Of a DNA stretch of 64,000 bases, positions 10,206-20,337 are shown piece by piece (the stretch's first letter is position 1; each line of letters begins with the position of its first letter). The stretch spans positions 985,507 to 1,049,506 of the forward strand of contig JAYKAV010001256.1 in assembly GCA_035582835.1 (NCBI GenBank). Direction: 5' to 3'. Made by a program: the position numbers and the translations under genes. Under the pieces are notes generated by a model. The model did no database searches. It was given only the letters and a program-made list of their open reading frames with translations, and was not told the DNA's origin. The stretch comes from Phoebastria nigripes. Lineage: Eukaryota > Chordata > Aves > Procellariiformes > Diomedeidae.

Positions 10206-13200
10206 AATTGATTATATTTTCTCTCTCTCTGTCATTCTACAAGGACACTCTAAACATGTTGAATTATATTTTGACACTTTTGAAACATGACTTTTTTTAC
10301 TAAGTTCTTATATATTCCATTTGTACCATCTGCAGAAATTCTCAAAGCTGCAGTTTAACTTGGCTTTTGTTGTATTGCACTGAAATAGAGAAGATTTAAT
10401 GAAACTCATATTCCATCCCACTCATAGTGAAGAATGAATCTTACTTTACAGTACAACAATTAATATCGATTATATTACTTGAAAATGTAAGAGACTGCAC
10501 ATATATATATTTTCCCTGAATCAGTGTTCTAGCAAGGGCCTCTATTTATTATAGCTGCTGAATATGATCAAAGAAATGAATCTTTAAAGTAAATAGTTCA
10601 AAGTATGAAATTTAATATCAAGATTCATTCTTCCTAGAGGAACAGCACTTCTATCTATACGGCAAAGAGTGGAGAGAAAATCTTTGGTAAGAATAGCTCA
10701 CACTTAAAGGGACAGTTTGGAACATGGCATAGAGGATTTTTTGCTAATTGTGTGAGTCTGGGCAAATTACAGAGTCTCTCTGCTTCTCAGTTAGCCAAAT
10801 GTCAGTAATGTCTCGCAGTACCTCTTTACTTTAGAGGGAGGCAGTGACAATTTACTCAATACGTCTAAGCTAAAGGTATAGACGTGTAGCATACCCATTC
10901 TCACACTGGGAAGGTTGCCTCTGGTGGAACAGGCAATATAGCAGGAAAAGGAGGGGAATAAGACACATTGTGAGGGATCCACTGGAACAGGACTATTGAG
11001 GTAGCTTGGACAGGGACAAGGCTGAATTTTCAGGAAGACGGCAGGCAGTGCACAAGCAGGAGTGGAGGGTCCTATGGGTGTCAGAAGCTGGTGACTTGAG
11101 TCAGTCTCATACCATTTTCCATCTCAGCATATATGTGGAAAGGCACCAGCTCAGTTCATTTGGTGCTGCCACAAATTTTCTGTGCTACTTTTCCTCTCCC
11201 TCAAGTTTCTGAGCTACTTTTTCTCCCCTCCCTATCACTCCATCTCCTTGACCGTATCAGCCTGCCATATGTATTGCGAACTGCGTATTTCAAGGAAGCA
11301 GAATCAACCGGAATCAGGTGCATGATCCCTTGAAAGAAGTTCTGAGTCCCTCAGAAGTCAGTGAAGCCCTACCAAGATACTGCCTGCAGGGATTTTGTGG
11401 CATAGGTGCACATATGATGAGGTTGGTTGCCTTCTTNTTTTTTTTTTTTTACTTATCCAATTTAACTGTATTTTGGTTGTGTCAATAATCCACAGCCAAT
11501 TCCTAACAGCATAATGACTGTATCTCAGAGTGCCAGCGGTGTTTGAGATCCTGTGATTCAATTTCACAGTGCTTTCATATCATGCATTTACAAAATACAG
11601 ACTAGCAAACAATTTAAATTGTGCTCCAAGGAAGCCATGCTAGATGGTGTACTAACCTACGAAANATTAAATAGTAAAACCTCATAGTCAATCACCATCT
11701 TTTTTTTNCCCCTTTTTTTTCGGGTTAGAAAAAGAACCAGCTTGATGAAATTAATAAGGTACTCATGCAACACGGTCCTTCTAAACATCTGAGTACCCTT
11801 TAACACTAATGAAGCAAGTCACTGCCTGCGTCAAAGCATATTGGGATCGGTGTAATCCAGGACAGGACTTCTATTCTCTTTCGGGAAGACCATGCTTTTG
11901 GCAGAGCCAAGTTGATGGAGGTGACCCTACCAAACAAAGCATTTCAGATACCGTCCAGTAGACATCAGTAGTGAATAGGCACCTGGCAATCGAGAGAATC
12001 ACCTTTCTGCTGACAGTGGCAGACAGCATTTGCCAAGGGCCAAATCCAGACTGCTGAAACTCCAGCACAATGACTTAGCCAGGAAATCATCCCATTTCTC
12101 TGTAAATCGAGTAGGAGAGCGTTAGGAGACAGGTTTAAAAGAAGGGGGGAGGGCATTCCTCCCAACTACTCAGATTTCATAGATCAGAGCCAAAAGAAGC
12201 AGGAGGTTTCTGGCTATGCTGCCTTTAGATCAAAGACTCTGTTATAGCTTATATGATTAATGAAAGATGAACAGCATTCCAAAGATTAACAAATTTAATT
12301 CCTGCGAGTGTAGCAGTTATCTGTGTGGGCAGACTGACCCCTAATCTCTGACTTGGTGCTGGACCGTGCCACTCTCATGTTTCCTCTCTCCCCCCCTCCA
12401 CCGCCACCTTCACGCCGGGAACTGAAAGATGACATTGAGTAGATGGGTTCAGCAGAGGAAGATAAAAACAATGTGAAAGGATGGAGATTGGGAGCTTATC
12501 AGCCAAACAGGACACAGGATATAAAAAGTAATCAACCTAAAGCTCTTATCAAAATGTCTCCTGGGAATAGTTTTTCTTTAAAAAAAAAAAAAAAAAAAAA
12601 AAATCTGTCACTGCTCGGGAAAAATTATAGGATTATTTTAAAGCAATTTCATCTGATATACTCTGCGTGTGGGGGTGTATGTGTTTCCTGAAGAATGCAC
12701 GTGCTTTGTAATTTGAGGTGTTTTAAGCCAAGGGAATCAAGTTATCATGTACGAAAGGAGTATATTTAAAAGAGGAACCCAGACATGACATTTTCTGTCT
12801 TATTTAAAAAGTGAACGGGAAAGCACTGAAAAGGAACGCACACACTGCAATATGTTAAGAACTTAAACAATTAACAAAATATTTAGACAAATTACATATA
12901 ATTATGTGCTAAAACAAAATAGCTGCCTGTAAGATCCTTCCTACCAGGATTCTATAGAGCTTCATTTGCAGAAGTGCTTCTTTGAAAAGGTTTTGAAATC
13001 TTACAGAGAATCCTGTAATCTGATTACAGCAAACAACTCTTAAAGTGGAATATTTTTGAATTTCTCTTGTTGCTGGATTCAGCTTTCAGGATTAATCATT
13101 TTCAGCTTACACGCCCACTCTAGTACGCATCCAACCTCTTCTCCACTGCTAAGAACCTACATTTCCTAATCTATAGAATATCATTCCACTCATTTAAACA

Positions 13201-13292
13201 GTCTCCTGCTCATCGCGGGGAGGGGGGGAAGTTAGGTGATATTATTTCATGTATTTTTTCCAGCTGTCCAAGGGAAATAAAGCCTTTTGCAT

Positions 13293-13296
<4 letters not shown>
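10206..13296. other. Noncoding DNA, possible conserved element, A-tract
   Basis: No gene is supported. A run of 24 A is at 12,580-12,603. The stretch at about 11,820-12,430 is of higher complexity, carries scattered CpGs and has GATA-like and TAAT words, so it could be a conserved noncoding element, but conservation cannot be judged from one sequence. Confidence 0.4.

Positions 13297-13334
<38 letters not shown>
13297..13334. repeat. Poly(T) tract, 38 nt
   Basis: An uninterrupted run of 38 T is the longest homopolymer in the window. On the minus strand it would be a poly(A) tail, but no retrocopy or SINE is recognised in the adjacent DNA. Confidence 0.95.
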
Positions 13335-13338
<4 letters not shown>

Positions 13339-13630
13339 ATAAAAGCTATTGGGCCTGTGAGTGCTGGATTTACGATGAAGGCAAAATACTTCTTAAGCAG
13401 ATAGATAATATGAGAGCACTAAAAGAGTGATAATAAGAAAACATAGTAGAGAAATACTATCACATGGAAAACGCTGCAATAAAATCAGAGAGATGATACT
13501 TTCGACAGTGAGACCTTGATTCTATCCTGATTTCATCACGGCATTTGGCATAGCTTGCTTGGGGATGGGTTGAAGGCAAATTAGGCTTTATGCCACATTT
13601 GTACTCCAGCGATTCGTTTGGTTGCCAGCA

Positions 13631-13664
13631 TAAATTAGAGCAGCCTTAGGGCTGCTCCAGTTTA
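13631..13664. repeat. Near-perfect 15-bp hairpin
   Basis: GAGCAGCC (13,638-13,645) pairs with GGCTGCTC (13,650-13,657) around TTAG. The stem extends outward through TAAATT and AGTTTA with one A-C mismatch and one T-G wobble. It recalls an AGAGCAGCC...GGCTGCTCT palindromic repeat of amniotes. The stem is too short for a typical microRNA precursor. Confidence 0.65.
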
Positions 13665-16600
13665 TACTTAGCTTCCAATGTCCAGATTGCAGACTATGTT
13701 GTGGTTTAGGTTCTCTGCTGGCCAAAAGACCCCTGTGCATTGAAAATCCACCACCAACATAACAAAGTATGTTATGGGTTTAGTTGTATTTAAATGAACT
13801 CCTTAGGTCAGAGAGGCTTCTTAGCTGCATACCACGAGACAATCTTATTAGGGAAGGACAGATCTCCAGCTGCCCCTTCAGCTCTTCCAGAAGAGGAGAA
13901 GTCCATTTCTTTAGTCACAAAAGGGATTTGCACAACACATACTACAGCTCTGCGTGGTGCTTATGCCTTGGCTTTCACATGCACATAATGAGAGGTTCAG
14001 TCAGGCTTGAATTCTGCAGTAGGTGTGTCCTTAGTATTCAATTGCTTATGAATATTTAAAGGTAATAAATGTCAAATTAAATGTTTAACGATCTTGTTTA
14101 CACTTAAAGGACCTTGAGGAGGATCAGGAAGAATCCAAGCTATCTAAATTGGCCAGTTACTGAGCTCAGAGGAACATCTCTCAAAGCTTCTGTTGCTCTG
14201 GAGCAGGTACCCTGTGATAGCAATGGTGGATGAATTAAAAGAGACAGGCACACTGATGTANGGTGTGCCTTCACTTACAGGTAACAAAAACATCTGTGCT
14301 TTGGGCTACCCCAACAGGACTAGTCTAGATAGACCCTGAAAAAATGATGCAACAACTGGCTAACACTCTTTATGGTTCCTTTTCTCACTTTTTTTTTTTT
14401 CAGTAGCTCTGGGATTTCCTTATGACTTCTTGACACACTGAGGTGTATGCAGTAGATTTTAAGTAATTTTAAGTAAATTCACCTGCTTGAACTAACCATT
14501 TCTATGATGCTTCATCATGATCTACTTATGTCTAGTCTGCAGAGCATAGCTGTGGAGAAGAAATCCTCCCTCCTCCCACCTCCATGGCAAAGTGGAATTT
14601 TCTGCAGAGAAACAGACAACTGGAAGAAGGTAATTTTTTTACAAACCATCTAGCAGCTGCGTTATTATATCCTATTTTTTTAAGAAAGTGAGAGTTCAGG
14701 CCTCATTACTGCAAACTGTGGAAAGAATATCCATAATCTCAACTATTAAGGAACAGGAAAAAAAAGTTAATTATGTACAATTACAGTTACCTTCACCTTG
14801 GTGTGCTTTAACGAACTACAGAGTTTAATTCTGTACACATGACTTTTACAGAGGTGAACAGACTTGAGACAAACTTAAGAGTGACCTGTGAGTCTCCAAA
14901 GTGAGAGGTGGTACAGGGGAGAGCAAAGGTGGCAGCTGAAATCATGGTGAGGGAGCACATTGTTTCTCAGTCTCTTCACATTTGGTCCCTTCTCCGCTCA
15001 GCTCTGTATTGGCTTAAATTATTGTTTTCTTGCATTCACTTGAAAACAGGCCAAGCTTTTTAAATCGTGCCAGAGAAATATTCTTTTCATTTTTTGCTCT
15101 TTCTTATGGCTTTGGATTTTTAGGTTTGAATGAAGCCAAGAAAATATGAACAAGCATTCAACTCAAAGCCACTCATCCTATTCACGCACCCCAGTGTGGC
15201 ATTTGCCTCTGGACTAATCGAGTTAGTCCTGCTTTGCCAATCGAAGCTGAAGGCAAACAAAAGTCTCACTTCATTTAATTGAACCCCACTTATGTTGTCC
15301 AACAAGAATGCAGATACTTGATTTGTTATAATAGTTTTCCTGTATTGCAACTACCTAAAAGTTCATATGTGGGTTGGGGATCCAGAATCCTAGGCATTTC
15401 CCAAACACACAATAAAAGGATTGTTTCAAACTTCAAGAGCTTATTTTACAAGTGAGATCTCTGGAGGATGGCAATGCTGATCTTTCTGGACTTCTCTTTG
15501 TTGAGACTTTGCTGGCATAACAGTCTGTAACTACTTTTTTTTTTTTTTTTTGCTTGTTTTTCTTTATCTAAAGTAAGTGCAAGTTTTTCTTTGTGCCTGT
15601 AGGAAACCTTTCATTGACCCATTTCCTGAACCAAGCAAACAGTCATCAGCTTATAATTGGGTGAATTAGCCACAGGAGAGAAAGCAAACTTTAAAATAAT
15701 TGCTCTTTTTCCTCCTTTATATCAACATTTTTTCTGCAACAAGCCACCTGGCTCCAAATATTTGTTTTCAAATCACCCAAATACAAAACTCACCAGACAG
15801 CAGATCCTGAAAGGTCCTATAGCGAAAATCTGCTAAAATCACATCATCAGTTTTCAAAACCCATTCAAAAGAAAAAGATCGGCAAAGCATACCCCCATAC
15901 TGTGCATCCTTTCGCTGGGAAAGTGAGCCCCCCTGCAGCTCAGAGCTAAGGAAGCAGGAATTTTACTCTTTAAATCACATGAAGTATACAGAGAGAGGGA
16001 GGGAGGGAGTATGGGGAAACCAGTGCTGATCAGAGGAACTACTAATGGAACAGAAGAGTTTGAAGATGTCTGATCTCTTCTCTGCCTTGACTGCAGGCAA
16101 ACTCTCAGATGAATTATGAAACACACAGCCCTATCATGCCCCCCTAAAAGTTCAAGGAATAGCACAGTTGTGTACTCTTCACTGGGTACTCTGCCAATCC
16201 GCTACTTATTCTCCACCTACTTCACAGAAAGAGATATTTTATATATTTTTCTTAGACAATATGTACCTATTTTTAACAGTTTTCCTCCAATGTGCTCAGA
16301 GCAAGTTGGCTATAAAATATTCCTTGACTTTTTGCACCTGGGTAGGGAGGCCATCAGCAATTGCTATACTGCAATTTCGCTGTGTTTTAAACATTTCAGG
16401 TCCCAAGAAGGTTTACCTCCACCCTGCTGACTGCCCACCTACAGCTGTAGCAGTCATCTCACCTCACTTCACTTCATCTGCAGGTTAGATATCTGCATGC
16501 AAGCTAGTTTTCACCTTCTCCTCCTTACAGTTGCAGGAAAGAAATAAGTCCTCCTAGGGAATGATTCATTTGACTGATTTCAAATAGCTACCTTATGGTG

Positions 16601-17276
16601 AGATAATTAGAGTTTAGAAAAGCCTAATTATTTCTGTTGACTATAAAGGGAACCTTGAAGAGTGCTAGACGTACAGAAACTGCCTCTGGCTCAGGTATTT
16701 CCTGAGCTGCAGATCATTGGTAGCTGGAGGAAAGACGGCTCCATGCTTGCCTTGTCCTTTTGCTTTTCCCTCAGCACCCGGCATCTACCGCTGGTTATGG
16801 GCTAAATGGTCTTTCAGTGAAATTCAAATTTCACCAAATTGTGCAACCGTTCTGGAGCACTCTCAGCCTCGCCTCTATCCATGACACCTGCTGCAGGGCA
16901 GGAACTGCAAGAAAGTCTTCAAACACGCTCAGATTTTTCCCTTTTGGGGAACTCTAGAAGTCCAGGTAAGGCAAGAAGCAATAACCCTTCCAGGGCAGGA
17001 GGAAGGGTTGCAAGTCTGCTCTTAGGACGTAGTCTTCATGTGTAGCAGTGAAGACATCCTCTGTGATCACTTCGTGTACGTGGGAAGCAGGGACTGAATG
17101 AATGCACAGGCCTGTCTTCATGGAGGCTCTCTTCAGAGGGGCAGGAAGGTTGGGGCTTCCTACCTGCCTGGCTTTTCCAATGGGCTAACTAAAATAGACA
17201 ATTTATCCTTCAGATTGTTTCTTCTCTGGCCACCAAGACCAGGCCTCTGGGAACCAAATGGCAAGATTTTTACTGA
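13665..17276. other. Noncoding DNA, nothing recognised
   Basis: Only short open frames and a 17-T run (15,535-15,551) are present. Overlapping frames at 16,116-16,488 have no recognisable domain and no repeat was identified. Confidence 0.45.
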
Positions 17277-17281
17277 CTTCA
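17277..17281. repeat. Left target-site duplication (CTTCA)
   Basis: CTTCA lies immediately before the TG that opens the LTR and is repeated exactly after its closing CA at 18,309-18,313. Five bases fit ERVL-type or class I integration better than the six bases usual for class II. Confidence 0.8.
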
Positions 17282-17463
17282 TGTGGTGGATTGACCTTGG
17301 TTTGCCACCATGTGCCCACCAAGCCGCTCTATCACTCCCCCTCCTCAGCAAGACACGGGGAGAAAATACAATGAAAAGCTCATGGGTTGAGATAAAGACA
17401 GGGAGATCACTCACCAAGTACCTTCACAGCCAAAACAGACTCTACTTGGGGAAACTAATTTAA

Positions 17464-17469
17464 TTTATT
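17464..17469 (-). terminator. LTR polyadenylation signal AATAAA
   Basis: The plus strand TTTATT reads AATAAA in the minus sense, in an A/T-rich stretch with further AATTAA words. Its place toward the R/U5 side of the LTR fits a minus-sense element. Confidence 0.55.
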
Positions 17470-17637
17470 GCTAATTAATAACAGAGTAGGATAGTGAGAA
17501 ATAAAAACAAATCTAAAAACTCAACTTCCCTCATGACTCTTCCACCTCCTCCCCCCTCAGCAGTGCAGGGGGGATGGGAGTTGCAGTCAGTCCGTAATAC
17601 TTCGTCTCTGCCGCTCCTTCTTCCTCATGCTGTTCCC

Positions 17638-18005
17638 CTGCTCCAGCGTGGGGTCCCTCCCATGGGATAGAGTCCTTCACGAACTTCTCCAGCGTGGGTC
17701 CTTCCCATGGGCTGCAGTTCTTCAAGAAGTGCTCTAGCATTGGTCCTTTCCACGGGGTACAGTTCTTCAGGAATGGACTGCTCCTGCATGGGTCTCCCAT
17801 GGGCCACAGGTCCTGCCAGAAAACCGGCTCCTGCTGGACTCCTCTTCATGGGCTTCAGTTCCTGCCAGGAACCTGCTCTGGTGTGGGCTTTCCACAGGCT
17901 GCAGTGTGGATATCTGCTCCAGTGTGGTCCTCCATGGGCTGCAGGGAGACAACCTGCTTCACCATGGTATTCTCTATGGGATGCAAGGGAAGCTCTGCTC
18001 CAGCA
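17638..18005. repeat. Degenerate tandem array inside the LTR, about 45-bp period
   Basis: Eight or nine imperfect units follow the pattern CTGCTCCAGCGTGG-GTCC-TCCCATGGGCTGCAG-TTCTTCA-GAA. The first three are 46, 45 and 45 bp, and later units vary from about 39 to 49 bp. Three adjacent units stay in one frame on the minus strand, giving repeated PWxGPxxE-type peptides. I recall that other genomic copies of this LTR carry similar arrays, so the array probably belongs to the family. Confidence 0.85.
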
Positions 18006-18308
18006 CCTGGAGCACCTCCTCCTGCTCCTTCTTCACTGACCTTGGTGTCTGCAGAGTTGTTTCTCTCACATTTTTCTCACTCCTCTCTCTCACAGCTACC
18101 AAACAGCATTTTTTACCCTTTCTTCCATATGTTATCACAGAGGTACCACCAGCATTGCTCATTTGCTAGCTTTGGAGAGCGGTGAGTCCATCTTGGAGCC
18201 AGCTGAAACTGGCTCTGCCCAACATGGTGGCAGCTCCTGGTGTCTTCCCACAGAAGCCACCCCTGCAGCCCCCCTGCTATCAAAACCTTGCCATTTAAAC
18301 CTGATGCA

Positions 18309-18313
18309 CTTCA
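18309..18313. repeat. Right target-site duplication (CTTCA)
   Basis: This is an exact copy of 17,277-17,281, directly after the terminal CA of the LTR. Confidence 0.8.
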
Positions 18314-20312
18314 TTAGGGCCAAGATTTCCATTCACGTCTTCCCCCAGATTTGGCATTCAGGCAGTCTATCTAACTAACTAACTATCCTCTATTTTCTGC
18401 AGTCCAGACTCTCCTCTTTGGCATATTTTTCCTTATTCCTCGTAACCTCAATTTAGGGCTATAGTAATTAGCCACAGGTGCAAAGAAAGGAACTTCACAC
18501 TTCCTACTGCAAAGAAGAAAGTGATAAATTCAGTTTCCAGGTCTCTCTGCAACGTGCCTTTTAAGCTCCTTATCGGGGCAATACTTATCAGTGCTGGTCC
18601 CTTTGCTCCTGTCAGTTATTTCAGGAATGCCATGAAATTAATGAGGCTAATGGTTTTTGTTTCTTTGGTTTTCTTCTGTGTTTTGTTTTTTAAAGGTCTA
18701 ATTTGTTTAGAGGTGCTTTATAGCCCTCATAACTCCCATTACACAACTCCCGTTATATACTCTGACTGCCCATGGCCTTCTTATGAAAAAGAATAATTTG
18801 GGAAGCAGGTATATGCCATCAACCTCCCCTCTGGGGAAGCTAAATGGAAAATCTAAATGATGTTGTTTTGGAAGCACTTCCATACAGAAATCTTAAAATG
18901 TGAATTAACAGGCTAGATTAACAGGCATTTCAGGGTGGCTATAAGGAAGTCACAGATGTAACTTAGTGTCTTTAACCCTGTTCCTGTCATTCTTGATGGA
19001 TCATGAAATAACTTTGCAGCTTTAACTGTGCTGTGGAATTAGGCCTTTCNTGCCTCCATCTTATATATGCATCAAATTTCTTTGCATATACATATAAATT
19101 AATATATCTATATATATAAATTAATAGAACCTTGAAAATGTGAATACCACTAACCAACATAATCCCAAGAAGAAAAAACACACNCTATCACTGCTGACTT
19201 CTTCACTTTCCTTTTTCTGTATCTCCTATACTGTTAGCAATTTCATCCATACTATAATTTCAGTATATGGTGAATTTTCAGCAGATAAAACTGTATGTAT
19301 TATGGAGAGCATGGACTATCTGTTCTACTGTGGATTAGCGATGCTAAGGGAGCAGTGTGAGGAAGTCAGCATTTTCCTTGTCCGTACATCTACCCTTAGG
19401 ATTAGTGACAGGTTTTATTTTGAAAGGCTGTTATCTTAACATCTTTTTATAGTGTTGCAGTTGTTGTCTGTTTTACAGAATCTCCAAGAAAAACTTGCCT
19501 AGAAGCCACTAAAACTGCTTTTCCAGCAGAAAGAAAGAAGCTTTTTTTGGAGCTGGAAGAAGGAAAGTTTCATTTGTGTATTCAGAGCTTGCAGTAGGGT
19601 CCTTGCTTTCCAGCCAGGGGTATATGGGATGCACTGAAGTCTGTATGAGGTACAGACTCCACAAAAACATTTATTAATATGAAAGCTGACTGATGTGGTC
19701 ATGAAGCTTCTCCCACTGGTAGGAAAGCTCNTGTGAAAGCTATCTTTATTCTCTAAGGAGGCCAGGAGCGAGGAAACTGCACCAGTGTAAGCTCAGTTAT
19801 TGCTATAGCCCATTCCAGGATAACAGGAAAGAGATAAAACTTTCTGGATAGCTGTAGGGATTCCAGTCTCACTGGAGAACTCGGAAATGGGTAATTATAG
19901 AACAACACATCCCCTGTTTGTTGTTCAGGCAGTATGCCAATGGAGCCAAGTGCCTGGAGACAATGACAATTTTTAATTTTTGCTGCTTCTTAAAAACAAA
20001 AGCAGAGAAGAACATATTCTAGGAGACTTATGCTAAAGAGCCACGACCACTCCTGCGTACAATTATGCACGCACATATGCACATGCACCCACACCTGCTA
20101 AATTTTCCAGAAAAGTGAGCTAATTCTTTATATAAGATCCCTAGTCTGGCTCTCTTATCCTGTATTTTCTTTTTCTTTGTATAGAAATGTGTCTGTCGTT
20201 CTTGTAGAAGGTAGCACTCTGCTATGGACGCCCATTACATGATTAGAACGACAATAATACAAAACAAAGAATTCTTCCTTCCACTTCAATACACAATGAA
20301 ATAGCTCCTAGT
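18314..20312. other. Noncoding DNA with AT-rich patch
   Basis: No gene is supported. An ATATA-rich patch with two ATAAATTAATA words lies at about 19,080-19,128. Confidence 0.45.
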
Positions 20313-20337
20313 ACACACACACACACACACACACACA
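20313..20337. repeat. (AC)n microsatellite
   Basis: About 12.5 uninterrupted AC units are present. Confidence 0.97.

Larger units (their letters stand above)
17282..18308 (-). mobile_element. Solo ERV long terminal repeat (avian, ERVL-like)
   Basis: This is a 1,027-bp element that opens TGTGGTGGATTGACCTTGG and closes AAACCTGATGCA on the plus strand. It has the canonical TG/CA ends and a 5-bp duplication on both sides. I recognise the family from neoavian genomes by landmark words such as GCCCACCAAGCCGCTCTATC, CTGACCTTGGTGTCTGCAG and CTATCAAAACCTTGCCA. The transcriptional sense is the minus strand, because an AATAAA lies near the left end (17,464-17,469). The region near 18,130 where I expect a TATA-like box reads CATATGGAAG in the minus sense, so the promoter may be damaged. 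No gag, pol or env sequence flanks it, so it is a solo LTR left by LTR-LTR recombination. Small peptides readable inside it are LTR sequence. The ERVL assignment is inferred from duplication length and memory. Confidence 0.85.

Noticed and set aside
13631..13664. microRNA precursor
   Set aside because: The stem is about 15 bp, shorter than a normal precursor, and it resembles a fold-back repeat.
14470..14520. Possible CR1 3' end around ACCATTTCTATGATG
   Set aside because: The required GGTCC...TTCCAACC block before it is absent.
17694..18185. 163-codon plus-strand frame with repeated peptides
   Set aside because: It is antisense to the solo LTR and its repeats are the LTR tandem array.
20313..20337. 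CRISPR-like or functional array
   Set aside because: It is a plain dinucleotide microsatellite, and no spaced direct repeats occur anywhere in the window.
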